Below, piece after piece: positions 38,149 to 46,764 of a DNA stretch of 64,000 nucleotides; the stretch's first letter is position 1; every line of letters begins with the position of its first letter. The notes beneath the pieces were generated by a model. That model did not search any database. It was given only the letters and a program-made list of their open reading frames with translations, and had not been told where the DNA came from. Source of the DNA: JACVRW01 sp963764665 (GTDB lineage Bacteria; Actinomycetota; Thermoleophilia; Solirubrobacterales; Thermoleophilaceae). The DNA lies in assembly GCA_963764665.1 (NCBI GenBank), contig CAVXTL010000011.1, positions 73,261 through 137,260 on the forward strand, read 5' to 3'. A program made the position numbers and the translations under genes.

Positions 38149-40476
38149 CTAGGGGCTGTAGGAGGGCGGGGCCTGGCTCGGCGCCGAGCCCCAGCGCGTG
38201 GGCGCGGCCCCCAGCCGGAAGCGCAGCCGCGCGCCGTCCGCCAGGCTCCGGTAGCGCAGCCATGGCCTGCGCCACGCCTTGCCGTCGAGGGCGAGCGCGC
38301 GGACGTAGGGGCGTCCGGGCGCGGCCCCCACGCCGTCGATGCGGAGCGTTCCGCGCGGCAGGCGGATCGTCACCTTCGGGAACAGCGGGCTGCCGAGTGC
38401 CAGCACGTCGGTGCCGGGCACGGCCGGGTAGATCCCGAGCGCACCGAAGACCCACCAGGCGCCCATCGTCCCGCCGTCGTCGTTGCCCTCCAGGCCGGCC
38501 GGGCCGGGCCCGTAGAGCTCGAGCAGCGCCCTTCGCACCACGGCCTGGGTGCGGTCGGGCCGGCCGAGCCAGTCGTAGAGCCACGGCACGCCCAGGTTCG
38601 GCTCATTGCTGAGGAACGCGTACTCGGAGCGTGGCCCGGCATTCAGCTCCGTGAAGAAGCGGTCGAGGCGCGCCAGCGCCGGGGCGCCGCCGCCCATCGA
38701 GGCGAACAGGCCGGCCGGATCGTGCGGCACGAGCCACGAGTACTGCGCGCCGCTGCCCTCCACGTAGCTGTCCTCGCCGGCAGGGGAGAAGCCCGGCATG
38801 AAGGCGCCGCCGGCCAGCCGCGGCTGGATCGTCCGGCTCGACGGGTTGACGAGCGTGCGCCACGTGCCCGCCCGCCGCGTGAACCGGGCTGCGATCGAGC
38901 GCTCGCCGCGGGCGAGGGCCAGCCTCGAGATGGCGAAGTCGGCGAGTGCGTACTCGAGCGTGGTGGCCGTGGATCCCCAGGGCCGTTCGCGATCGGTGAA
39001 GGTGTGCACGATCACGTCCACGCTGAGCTCGTGGGGTATGTAGCCGAGGCGCAGGTACTCCGCGAGCGCCTCGCGCTCGGTGTAGTCCCCGTTGGCCGTG
39101 TGGCAGGGCCGGTCCGCGCCGCGGACGAGCGCCCGAAGCGCCTGGCGGGCGTCGAAGCCCCGCGCGCCGAGCGCGAACGTGGAGGCGAGCATCGGCGCCG
39201 CCGGGTCGCCGACCATCACGTTGGTCTGCTGGTTGGCGTAGGGCCAGCGCGGCAGGCAGCCGCTCTGACGGGCGTCAGCCAGCATCGACGTGGCCACGTC
39301 GGCCGCGCGGCCAGGGAAGAGCATCGCCATGAGCTGCGTCTGGCCGCGATACACGTCCCAGCCCGAGATGTCGGCGTACTTGACGAACCCGCGGGCGCGG
39401 TGCACCCGCCCGTCCATGCCGCGGTAGCGCCCGTCGCGGTCCGAGAAGACGCTCGGCTCGAGCAGCGCGTGGTAGAGCGACGTGGCGAACACACGGCGGT
39501 CGCGCTTGCGCCCGCCGCTCACCCGCACACGGTCGAGCGTTCGCGTCCATGTGCGCCGAGTCCCGGCCCGCACGGCGGCGAAGCTGCGTCCGCGGCTCTC
39601 CGCGAGGTTGGCCCGGGCGCCGTCCACGCTCACGAACGAGATGCCCACCCGCGCCTCGACGGTTCGGCCGCGGCCGCCGAGCGTCACGTAGGCGCCCGCG
39701 CCCGCCCGGGCCGACACGCGTCTGGAGCCCGCTCGCAGATCCTCGCCGCTCCACGTGCCGTGGGCCGCGAAGCGCTGGCTGAAGCGCGCGCTGAAGTAGA
39801 TCCGGTAGCCCGACGGCTGGCCGCAGAAGGCGCCGCTCTCCACCATCCCCGACACCTCGCGCCGGCGCGGGTCGATCGCGAGCCGCAGGGCGGTGTTCCT
39901 GTTGGTACTGCCCCCGGCGTTCAGGAGCACGCTCCTGCGCGCGCCACGCCGGAAGGTGAAGCGCGCGAGGCCGGTGCGCGTGGTGGCCGTGAGCTCGCTC
40001 TCGATGGCTCGCGGCGTGGCCGGGTCGAGCGTCAGGCGGTAGCGGCCGGGCGAGGCCTGCTCACGACGATGATCGATCGCCGGCGAGAAGTCGGGCAGGA
40101 GCCGGAGGCCGCCGTCGATCGGGGAGCGGGTGACCGGCAAGGTGGTGGGCAGGAGCGGCACGTCGCCGTAGAGCAGGCAGCCCGCGCCGCTGAAGTGGGT
40201 GAGCGAGAAGCCCCGGAGTCGCGTGTCGGCGTAGCTGTAGCTCGACAGGGTGCTCGCGCCGGGCGAGGTATCGGGGCTGAACGCGACCATCCCGAACGGG
40301 GTGGTGGCCCCGGGGAAGGTGTTGCCCGCCCCGCCGCCGGTGCCGAAGTCGGCGGCGCCCGGGAGCGTGCCCACGAAGGGGTTCACGTGGTCCACCAGCC
40401 CGCGGGCGGCGGCGGTGGGGGCCACGGCGCCGAGCAGCAGGGCGGCGGTGACGAGGCAGCGGGTGGTGGCGCGCAC
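38149..40476 (-). CDS. GH92 family alpha-mannosidase, secreted
   Basis: This is an exported exo-alpha-mannosidase (775 aa). A signal peptide (MRATTRCLVTAALLLGAVAPTAAA) is followed by VDHVNPFVGT. The N-terminal beta-sandwich (about 25-270) has GFSLTHFSGAGC. The helical catalytic domain has SLYHALLEPSVFSDRDGRYRG, ISGWDVYRGQTQL, SYVEGSGAQYSWLVPHD (likely acid Glu) and GNDDGGTMGAWWVFGALG. GH92 enzymes are Ca2+-dependent and act on mannose linkages of yeast or plant glycans. GTG 40476 follows GGAAGGA. It converges on the gamma-glutamyltransferase gene with a 4-nt gap. Confidence 0.93.
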   Translation of the reverse strand: MRATTRCLVTAALLLGAVAPTAAARGLVDHVNPFVGTLPGAADFGTGGGAGNTFPGATTPFGMVAFSPDTSPGASTLSSYSYADTRLRGFSLTHFSGAGCLLYGDVPLLPTTLPVTRSPIDGGLRLLPDFSPAIDHRREQASPGRYRLTLDPATPRAIESELTATTRTGLARFTFRRGARRSVLLNAGGSTNRNTALRLAIDPRRREVSGMVESGAFCGQPSGYRIYFSARFSQRFAAHGTWSGEDLRAGSRRVSARAGAGAYVTLGGRGRTVEARVGISFVSVDGARANLAESRGRSFAAVRAGTRRTWTRTLDRVRVSGGRKRDRRVFATSLYHALLEPSVFSDRDGRYRGMDGRVHRARGFVKYADISGWDVYRGQTQLMAMLFPGRAADVATSMLADARQSGCLPRWPYANQQTNVMVGDPAAPMLASTFALGARGFDARQALRALVRGADRPCHTANGDYTEREALAEYLRLGYIPHELSVDVIVHTFTDRERPWGSTATTLEYALADFAISRLALARGERSIAARFTRRAGTWRTLVNPSSRTIQPRLAGGAFMPGFSPAGEDSYVEGSGAQYSWLVPHDPAGLFASMGGGAPALARLDRFFTELNAGPRSEYAFLSNEPNLGVPWLYDWLGRPDRTQAVVRRALLELYGPGPAGLEGNDDGGTMGAWWVFGALGIYPAVPGTDVLALGSPLFPKVTIRLPRGTLRIDGVGAAPGRPYVRALALDGKAWRRPWLRYRSLADGARLRFRLGAAPTRWGSAPSQAPPSYSP

Positions 40477-40515
40477 GGCCCGGCATCCTTCCAGGGCCGA
40501 GGGACGCGCGAGCCT

Positions 40516-41133
40516 CTAGCTGCTCATGCTGCCGTTGCCCTGCGAGCGCTCGGCCGCCTTCTCCACGAGCTTGATGCGCTCGAGCGCCGAGGCGAACAGC
40601 TGCTCCAGCTGCTCGAGGCGATCCTTCTCCGAGCGCTGCTCGAGGAGCGACTGCTTGGCGTCGGCCGCCACGTCGAGCGTGGCGGCCATCCCGTACGCAT
40701 CGAGGTCGTCCAGGACGTCGGCCTCCGGACGCTCGTCCGTCACTCGCTCGACGAGGTCCGCGTAGCGCGCCCGGGCCGCGGCGGCAGCCTCCGGGTCGCC
40801 GTCCTCGAGATCGTCGAGCAGTTCGACGTCGCCCGCGGGGTAGGGCAGATCCTCGATCCTGCGGAGCAGGCGGAAGGGTGTGGTGCCCTCCACGAGGATG
40901 TTCATCCGGCCGTCCTCGAAGCGCTCGAGCACCCGGTCGATGCTCGCGCTGCACCCGATCTCCTTGAGCCCGTCGTCGGAGAGCCAGACGATCCCGAAGT
41001 CGGTGCCCGCCTCGAGGCACTGCCCGATCATCGTCCGGTAGCGGTCCTCGAAGATGTGCAGCGGAAGGCGCTCCTGCGGCAGCAGCACGAGGCCGAGCGG
41101 GAACAGCGGAAAGCTCTCGACCGTGTCGCTCAT
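40516..41133 (-). CDS. Lon N-terminal (substrate-binding) domain protein
   Basis: This stand-alone Lon-N/PUA-like domain protein (205 aa) has no ATPase or protease part. ESFPLFPLGLVLLPQERLPLHIFEDRYRTMI is the characteristic start. GTTPFRLLRRI lies in the middle. The C-terminal third is helical and acidic, with LEQLFASALERIKLVEKA. Such proteins are common in actinobacteria and may bind unfolded or hydrophobic protein. It is upstream of the GH92 gene (39-bp gap, same strand) and divergent from hisC. Confidence 0.88.
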   Translation of the reverse strand: MSDTVESFPLFPLGLVLLPQERLPLHIFEDRYRTMIGQCLEAGTDFGIVWLSDDGLKEIGCSASIDRVLERFEDGRMNILVEGTTPFRLLRRIEDLPYPAGDVELLDDLEDGDPEAAAAARARYADLVERVTDERPEADVLDDLDAYGMAATLDVAADAKQSLLEQRSEKDRLEQLEQLFASALERIKLVEKAAERSQGNGSMSS

Positions 41134-41147
41134 GTCCTGTCAGTGCT

Positions 41148-41153
41148 TAGGCT
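41148..41153 (+). promoter_or_regulatory. -10 box of leaderless hisC
   Basis: TAGGCT lies 6 nt before the GTG at 41160, with no ribosome binding site between. It is the same hexamer and spacing as seen ahead of the sulfurtransferase gene. Confidence 0.45.
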
Positions 41154-41159
41154 AGACGG

Positions 41160-42254
41160 GTGCCGCTCCGCGACGCACTGGCCCGGGTGGAGCCCTACCG
41201 ACCGGCGCGCCCGATGGCGGAGCTTCAGGCGAGCCTGGGGCTCGAGCGGATCGTCAAGCTCTCGTCGAACGAGGGGGCCTTCGGTCCGCTGCCGGCGGCC
41301 GTGGCGGCGTTCGAGGCCGCCGTGGCCCACCTCAATCGCTACCCGGACGGCGGCGCGGTGCCGCTGCGCGAGGCGCTGGCGGAGCACCACGGCGTGCCGC
41401 CCGAGCAGGTGGTGCTGGGCAACGGGGCGGACGAGCTGATCCGCCTCTGCGCGGTGGCCACGCTGGATCCCGGCGACGCCGCGGCGTTCTCCTGGCCGTC
41501 GTTCCCGAGCTACGCCACGGCGGCGCGCTGCGGCGGCGCCGAGCCGATCGCGGTGCCGCTGGCGAGCCGCCATGCCGACCTCGACGGGCTGCTCGAGGCT
41601 GCCCGCCGGCCGCGCACGAAGCTCGTATACCTCGCCAACCCGAACAACCCGACGGGCGTATCGGTGAGCGCAGCCGAAGTCCGCAGCCTGATCGACCAGC
41701 TGCCCAATGCCATTTGCGTGCTGGACGAGGCCTACGCCGAATACGCCGACCCGGAGCCCGAGGGCCCGGCGCTGGTGCGCTCCGGAGCGCCGCGGCTGTG
41801 CGTGCTGCGCACCTTCTCCAAGGTCTACGGCCTGGCCGCCCTGCGCGTGGGCTACGCGCTCGCCTCTCCCGACGTGGCCGACGCCCTGGACCGCGTGCGC
41901 CCGATCTTCAACGTGAACCAGCCGGCCCAGGAGGCGGCGCTGGCGTCGCTCGGCGAGGTGGACGCGGTGGCTCTGCGGGTGGACCATGCCCGGCGCTCGC
42001 GCGAGCTGCTGCGCGAGACGCTCGCCGGCGCCGGCCTCGATCCCGAGCCGTCCCAGGCGAACTTCGTGTACGCGGACGTGCCGGACGGGAACGGCGCCGC
42101 CCTGGCCGGTCGCCTGCTGCGCGAGGAGGGGATGCTCGTGCGCGAGCTGCCCGGCTTCGGCGCGCCCGCCGGGATCCGCGTGACGGTGGGCACCGACGAG
42201 GAGAACAGCGAGTTCGCCGCGGCGCTCGGGCGCGTGATGAACAGCTCGCGGTAG
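41160..42254 (+). CDS. hisC: Histidinol-phosphate aminotransferase
   Basis: This PLP enzyme of fold type I (364 aa) carries out the seventh step of histidine synthesis, histidinol phosphate plus 2-oxoglutarate. KLSSNEGAFGPLP, YPDGGAVPLREALAEHHG and LGNGADELI are typical of HisC. LANPNNPTG binds PLP, and the Schiff-base Lys is in TFSKVYGLAALRVGY. The C-terminal Arg region reads FGAPAGIRVTVGT. It may also serve aromatic amino acids, as some HisC paralogues do. No other his gene is present here. Confidence 0.9.
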   Translation: MPLRDALARVEPYRPARPMAELQASLGLERIVKLSSNEGAFGPLPAAVAAFEAAVAHLNRYPDGGAVPLREALAEHHGVPPEQVVLGNGADELIRLCAVATLDPGDAAAFSWPSFPSYATAARCGGAEPIAVPLASRHADLDGLLEAARRPRTKLVYLANPNNPTGVSVSAAEVRSLIDQLPNAICVLDEAYAEYADPEPEGPALVRSGAPRLCVLRTFSKVYGLAALRVGYALASPDVADALDRVRPIFNVNQPAQEAALASLGEVDAVALRVDHARRSRELLRETLAGAGLDPEPSQANFVYADVPDGNGAALAGRLLREEGMLVRELPGFGAPAGIRVTVGTDEENSEFAAALGRVMNSSR

Positions 42255-42285
42255 GCCGGAACGCCCGCGGGCACGTACTCCTGGC

Positions 42286-43680
42286 GTGACCGCCCTCGTC
42301 TGGCTCACGCGCGACCTTCGCCTGCACGACCATCCCGCCCTGCGCGCCGCCCTCGACCGGCACGAGCGGGTGGTGCCGGTGTTCTGCTTCGACGATCGGC
42401 TGCTCGGCGGCCGCCATGCCTCCGGGTCACGCACGCAGTTCCTGATCGAGTGCCTGGACGAGCTGGGCAGCGCGATGGCCGAGCGCGGGGGAGGGCTGGT
42501 GCTGCGGCGCGGTCCGGCTGAGCGCGAGCTTCCCGCGCTCGCGGCGGAGCTGGGGGCGGAGGAGGTGCACCTGAGCGCGGACGTGAGCCCGTTCGCGAGG
42601 CGGCGGGCCGAGGCGGTGTCGCGGGCGCTGCGCGACCAGGGCGTGGAGGCCGTGTCCCACCCGGGCGTGGCCGTGGTGGACGACCCGGGCGAGCTGCGCA
42701 CGCAGGCCGGCAAGCCCTACACGGTGTTCTCGCCCTTCCATCGCACCTGGCTCGAGGCGCCGCGCCGGGACGTGTACGCGGCGCCGCGGAAGCTTCCGGC
42801 CCTCCCGCGGGGCCTGGCCAAGGGCAGGGTGCCGTCGCTCGAGCAGCTGGGACTGGAGCAGCTGGTCGAGGAGCCGCCGCCCGGCGGCGAGTCGGCGGGC
42901 CGCAAGCGCCTCACGCGCTTTCTCGGCGACGACGTCCGCGCCTACGCGGACAACCACGACGCCCTCGCTCGCGACCGCACGTCGCGGCTCTCGCCCTACC
43001 TGCACCTCGGGTGCGTGTCCGCGCGCGAGGTGGAGGAGCGGCTGCCGGGCGGCACGGGAGCGGACGCGTTCCGGCGCCAGCTCTGCTGGCGCGACTTCCA
43101 CCAACACGTGCTGCTGCACTTCCCGCGCAACGCGGTCTCCGAGTTCCAGGCGCGATATCGCGGCAGCATCTCGTGGAGCCACGCGCGCGGGCGCTTCGAC
43201 GCCTGGTGCGAGGGGCGCACCGGCTTCCCGCTCGTGGACGCGGCCATGCGCCAGCTGCGCCGCGAGGGCTGGATGCACAACCGCGCGCGGCTCGTGGCGG
43301 GGTCGTTCCTGACCAAGGACCTGGGCATCGACTGGCGCTGGGGCGAGCGCTGGTTCATGCGGCTGCTGGTGGACGGCGACGAGGCCAACAACAACGGCAA
43401 CTGGCAGTGGATCGCCTCGGTGGGCACCGATCCGGCACCGGCGTTTCGCCGGATCTACAACCCGGCGCGCCAGATGGAGCGTCACGACCCCGAGGGCCAC
43501 TACGTGCGCCGCTACGTGCCCGAGCTGCGCGACGTGCCCGACGAGCACCTGGCCGAGCCCTGGCTGATGCCCGAGGACGTCCAGCGCGGGGCCGGATGCG
43601 TTGTGGGCGAGGACTACCCGGAGCCGATCGTGGACCACGCCGAGGCGCGCCGCGCGGCGCTCGAGCGCTACCGGGTCTGA
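42286..43680 (+). CDS. phrB: Deoxyribodipyrimidine photo-lyase (class I CPD photolyase)
   Basis: This light-driven DNA repair flavoprotein (464 aa) splits cyclobutane dimers. The N-terminal antenna domain starts LVWLTRDLRLHDHPAL. The FAD-binding domain has SRLSPYLHLGCVSAREV, FRRQLCWRDFHQHVL, TGFPLVDAAMRQLRREGWMHNR and LLVDGDEANNNGNWQW. WIASVGTDPAPAFRRIYNP closes the electron-transfer region. The length is normal. The start is GTG. It converges on the MOSC gene with a 5-nt gap. UV repair by this enzyme is a well-known function of the family. Confidence 0.94.
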   Translation: MTALVWLTRDLRLHDHPALRAALDRHERVVPVFCFDDRLLGGRHASGSRTQFLIECLDELGSAMAERGGGLVLRRGPAERELPALAAELGAEEVHLSADVSPFARRRAEAVSRALRDQGVEAVSHPGVAVVDDPGELRTQAGKPYTVFSPFHRTWLEAPRRDVYAAPRKLPALPRGLAKGRVPSLEQLGLEQLVEEPPPGGESAGRKRLTRFLGDDVRAYADNHDALARDRTSRLSPYLHLGCVSAREVEERLPGGTGADAFRRQLCWRDFHQHVLLHFPRNAVSEFQARYRGSISWSHARGRFDAWCEGRTGFPLVDAAMRQLRREGWMHNRARLVAGSFLTKDLGIDWRWGERWFMRLLVDGDEANNNGNWQWIASVGTDPAPAFRRIYNPARQMERHDPEGHYVRRYVPELRDVPDEHLAEPWLMPEDVQRGAGCVVGEDYPEPIVDHAEARRAALERYRV

Positions 43681-43685
43681 TCGCC

Positions 43686-44186
43686 CTAGACCGGCTCGAG
43701 CGGCACGTGGGGCGTCGGTGGCAGCTCCACGGAGATCGCGTCGCCCGGCCGGATCTCGCCGTCGGCCAACACGATCGCCATGACGCCGGTCTTGCGCACG
43801 AGCCGGCCCTGCTCGTCGCGGTCGAGCACCGCCTTCATCAGCCCCTTCTGGATGCCCTCGAGCTGAGAGCAGGGGTCGCGCAGGCCGGTCAGTTCGACCA
43901 CCGCGGCGGCGCCGAGCGTCAGCCTCGTGCCCGCCGGGAGGGTGAGGAGCTCGATGCCCCTGGTGGTCACGTTCTCGCCCATCTCACCGGCCCCCACACG
44001 GAAGCCGCGCCGGCCGAGCTCGTCGTGCAGCTCCTCGTGGATGAGGTGGACCTGGCGGAGGTTCGGCGGTGGCATCGCGCCGTGCACATCGTCCTCCACC
44101 CCGATGCCGGCGAGCAGCCGGATCGAGTCCTGGTTCAGCTTGCTCACGTTGTGCTCGGCCCGGCGGCTCACGGCGGTCACAATCAT
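43686..44186 (-). CDS. MOSC domain protein
   Basis: This small stand-alone MOSC (molybdenum cofactor sulfurase C-terminal-like) protein has 166 aa. It begins IVTAVSRRAEHNVSK. VGAGEMGENVTTRGIEL and GLRDPCSQLEGIQKGLMKAV include the conserved Cys thought to carry sulfur. MOSC proteins bind molybdopterin or transfer sulfur, or in YiiM-like forms reduce hydroxylated bases. The ATG at 44186 was chosen; a frame to 44282 overlaps the divergent gene. Its link to the moeA gene at 21769 is functional class only. Confidence 0.85.
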   Translation of the reverse strand: MIVTAVSRRAEHNVSKLNQDSIRLLAGIGVEDDVHGAMPPPNLRQVHLIHEELHDELGRRGFRVGAGEMGENVTTRGIELLTLPAGTRLTLGAAAVVELTGLRDPCSQLEGIQKGLMKAVLDRDEQGRLVRKTGVMAIVLADGEIRPGDAISVELPPTPHVPLEPV

Positions 44187-44255
44187 GGGACTTCGCACCC
44201 TAGCTCCGGGTCCGGCAGGGCTCAAGCTTCGCCGCCGCGTGTCGATACAGGCCGC

Positions 44256-44582
44256 ATGTCCATCGACGTCAAGAACGGTCAACCCGATAGCGAGGAGAGC
44301 ACCCTGACGCTCGAGCTGACGCTGGACGAGGCGGAGGCCCTCAAGGCCTGGCTCCTCAAGCCGGCGGCGGATGGCAGCGCTGCCATCGACGACGCAGACG
44401 CGAAGTCGGTGATGGTGCAGCTGGGGTCCAAGCTCGACTACATCAGTGGTGTGACGCAGGTCCGCGACGAGCTGGAGGAGGCCGGTTTCGATACCGAAGA
44501 CCTCAGCGACGAGCAGATCGCAGATCTGGGACGGCGCATCGCCGACACCCCGATCCGTCGCTATCAGGGCAAGCAGGACTAG
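44256..44582 (+). CDS. Hypothetical small acidic protein
   Basis: This 108-aa protein begins MSIDVKNGQPDSEESTLTLELTLDEAEALKAWLL. It is strongly acidic and helical, with DELEEAGFDTEDLSDEQIADLGRRI later. No known family is recognised. It has no signal peptide or membrane segment. It is followed by a 13-bp perfect hairpin that contains the next gene's start codon. An open frame upstream to 43011 is a shadow of the photolyase gene. Confidence 0.6.
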   Translation: MSIDVKNGQPDSEESTLTLELTLDEAEALKAWLLKPAADGSAAIDDADAKSVMVQLGSKLDYISGVTQVRDELEEAGFDTEDLSDEQIADLGRRIADTPIRRYQGKQD

Positions 44583-44602
44583 ACCTCCCCGCGCTCAGCG
44601 CC

Positions 44603-44632
44603 AGATACGGTCGCCGGATGGCGACCGTATCT
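44603..44632 (+). promoter_or_regulatory. Perfect hairpin with a start codon at its apex
   Basis: AGATACGGTCGCC (44603-44615) and GGCGACCGTATCT (44620-44632) are perfect 13-bp arms around GGAT. The ATG at 44618-44620 spans the loop and the first base of the right arm. It could be a U-poor terminator for the upstream gene or a translation switch for the membrane protein. Confidence 0.6.
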
Positions 44633-45763
44633 TCCCGGGTCCCCTCGGGCCCGGCGCACGTGGCGGTCGTCTCGTTCCTCGCTGCCCGCGCCGCCCCCAC
44701 GGGCGGCTTCTGGGTGGCGCTCGCCGGCGGCGTGGCGGTCGCGCGCGTGGCGGAGCGGCGCGGAGCGCGGCAGGGCTTCGGCGCGAGCATCGCCGCGATG
44801 CTCGAGACCGTGGCAATCATCGGGCCGGCGCGCTTCGGCGTGCCGCTCACACAGGCCATCACCGCACCGATCCTCGGGCGGCTGCACGCGCGTGGCGCCG
44901 GGCGGGTCGCGCAGTTCGCCGCCTGTGTGGTCATCAGGCTGATCCACAACGCGGCCACCACGGCGTTCTTCATATGGGTGATCGCGGGCGGGCTCGACGC
45001 ATATGCCGGCACCTACGATGCACTCGCCCGTCGGCTGGGCTTCGAGGTGGGCACCGAGGACGCGCTCGTGGTGACCGCGATCGGGCTGCTGGCCTGGGCG
45101 GCGTTCGCCACCACCGTGCAGGTGCTGGTGTACGCGCGCGGCCTGAACGCCTGGGATGAGCTGGAGGCCAAGGCGCCGGACCAGGCCGTCGAGGAGCCGG
45201 AACCGGCGGCGCGGGCGCACCGAGGGCGCTTCGACCCGCGCGCGGTGTCGTTGGCGGCGGCGCTGGCGTTCGTGGTCCTGCTGGCCAGCACCGAGTGGGC
45301 GGTGCTGTTCGCGGTATCGGTCTTCCTGGCGGTGGCCTGGCCCCTATCGCGGCCGGACAACTCGGTGCTTCCCACCGGGCTCGCCTTCTGCGCGGTGCTG
45401 GGCGGCGGCGCACTGCTCTTCGGCCTGGGCGGCGGGCTCGGCCTGGACACCACGCTCAGGCGGGCGCTGCGCGCCACCCTGCTCGTGCTGGTGGCCACCT
45501 GGATGCGCGCGGCGGCCGGCTCTGAGGGCCTGCGGGACGTGGGAAGGCGGATGCTCGGCAAGCTGCGGCGCGTGCCGGCCATGAAGGAGGCGGCCCAGGT
45601 GCTCGACACGCTGGGACCGGAGAGCCGCCTGGCCGCGGCGGCGCGCACGCTGGCGGCCTCGCTGCGCGACGTGCCGCACCAGCCGGTGCCCTTCCTGGAC
45701 GCGGTGCTCGGGTGGGTGGTGAGGGAGTCCCGCCGGGTGGGGGCTATGCCCTCTAAGCCGTGA
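44618..45763 (+). CDS. Multi-pass membrane protein of unknown function
   Basis: This 381-aa protein has about six predicted membrane helices. The N-terminal part (about 1-175) has GGFWVALAGGVAVARVAERRG, RLIHNAATTAFFIWVIAGGL and DALVVTAIGLLAWAAFATTVQVLVYARG. A charged loop follows (about 180-210), then three helices (AVSLAAALAFVVLLASTEWAVLF, and so on) and a cytoplasmic helical tail. I do not recognise the family. The start is inferred: ATG 44618 lies in the loop of a strong hairpin, and no other start precedes the first membrane helix. It converges on a methyltransferase gene with an 11-bp overlap. Confidence 0.65.
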   Translation: MATVSSRVPSGPAHVAVVSFLAARAAPTGGFWVALAGGVAVARVAERRGARQGFGASIAAMLETVAIIGPARFGVPLTQAITAPILGRLHARGAGRVAQFAACVVIRLIHNAATTAFFIWVIAGGLDAYAGTYDALARRLGFEVGTEDALVVTAIGLLAWAAFATTVQVLVYARGLNAWDELEAKAPDQAVEEPEPAARAHRGRFDPRAVSLAAALAFVVLLASTEWAVLFAVSVFLAVAWPLSRPDNSVLPTGLAFCAVLGGGALLFGLGGGLGLDTTLRRALRATLLVLVATWMRAAAGSEGLRDVGRRMLGKLRRVPAMKEAAQVLDTLGPESRLAAAARTLAASLRDVPHQPVPFLDAVLGWVVRESRRVGAMPSKP

Positions 45764-46661
45764 GCGGCGCCCGGCCCGAGATCAGCAGGTTGTAGAACAT
45801 CGCCGCCGGCAGGCGCGGCTCCAGCAGCGAGCGGTCGAGCGCCTGGAGCAGGAGGTAGCCGCGGTAGGCGTACATGCGCCAGGCGTAGGGGATCTCGTCG
45901 GGCGCGGCGGTGGCCTCGAGTGCGCGGTTGGCCCAGCCGAAGAGGCTGGCGGCCAGCTCCTCCCCGCTCACCCGCACCTCCTCGAGCCCGGCGCCGCGCG
46001 CGTGCGCCGACAGAGCGGCCGGGGTGAAGGCGTGCACGTCCACCACGTGCTCGAGCAGGTCCTCCTCGCGGGCCGTGCCGCTGTGCCCGTTCGGGCGCGG
46101 GCCGGCGCCCATCAGCGCCCGCCACAGCGGCGCGACGGCGTGTGCGCCGCGCTTCGGCAGCTCGGCCAGCCTGTCCCCGTAGTAGGAGGGCTCGCCGCAG
46201 AACGCCACCACGCCGCCGGGACGCAGCACGCGCCGGAACTCGCGGAAGGCGGCGTCCAGGTCCGGAAGGTGGTGGAGCACGGCGTGACCGACCACCAGGT
46301 CGAAGGAGGCGTCCTCGAAGGGCAGCGCCGACGCCTCGCAGGCCGCGGTCTCCACCTCCACGCCCAGCCCGGCCGCGGTGGTCGAGAGCACCTCGAGCAT
46401 GCCGGGCGAGATGTCGGTGGCCACCGCCTCGCTCACCACGCCGGAACGGACCAGGTTGATGATGAAGTAGCCGGTGCCGGCTCCGATCTCGAGCGCCCGC
46501 TCGAAGCGCGGAGGCTCGGACCCGAGCGCCTTGCGCAGCTTGCCGAGCACCTGGCGCTCGCCCTCGGCGTCGTACGCGATCCCCCACTTGGAGTCGTAGC
46601 CGGCGGCCGCCAGGTCGTGGTAGCGGACGTTGGCGTCGCGGATCTGGTCGCCTGCTTCCAT
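45753..46661 (-). CDS. Class I SAM-dependent methyltransferase
   Basis: This Rossmann-fold methyltransferase (302 aa) has motif I ALEIGAGTGYFIINL at about residue 55, VATDISPGMLEVL, and FDLVVGHAVLHHLPDLD as motif IV. It resembles UbiE/Methyltransf_11 enzymes. The C-terminal 100 residues are specific and contain several aromatic helices (WRMYAYRGYLLLQAL). The substrate is not identifiable. It is divergent from the glucan-cluster methyltransferase gene, 103 bp away, and the repeated hairpin sits between them. Confidence 0.85.
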   Translation of the reverse strand: MEAGDQIRDANVRYHDLAAAGYDSKWGIAYDAEGERQVLGKLRKALGSEPPRFERALEIGAGTGYFIINLVRSGVVSEAVATDISPGMLEVLSTTAAGLGVEVETAACEASALPFEDASFDLVVGHAVLHHLPDLDAAFREFRRVLRPGGVVAFCGEPSYYGDRLAELPKRGAHAVAPLWRALMGAGPRPNGHSGTAREEDLLEHVVDVHAFTPAALSAHARGAGLEEVRVSGEELAASLFGWANRALEATAAPDEIPYAWRMYAYRGYLLLQALDRSLLEPRLPAAMFYNLLISGRAPLTA

Positions 46662-46712
46662 GCGGGCGGGAAGCCTACGCCAACGAACCGGCGGGCCGAC
46701 CCACCTTTTGCG

Positions 46713-46738
46713 GAAGCACCCGGCTTGGCCGGGTGCGC
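46713..46738. repeat. Dispersed palindromic hairpin, copy 2
   Basis: GCACCCGGC (46716-46724), loop TTG, GCCGGGTGC (46728-46736). The 26-nt unit matches 3228-3253 except for one loop base. It is in a divergent intergenic gap, 28 nt before the GTG at 46765. A possible -10 box TAAACT (46750-46755) follows. Confidence 0.75.
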
Positions 46739-46764
46739 ACCGAGGTACATAAACTCAGGCGTCT

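Noticed and set aside
38050..41439. A plus-strand open frame of 1129 codons
   Set aside because: It lies antisense to the GH92 and Lon-N genes, has low-complexity His/Arg/Ala/Gly composition, and no domain. It is a high-GC shadow.
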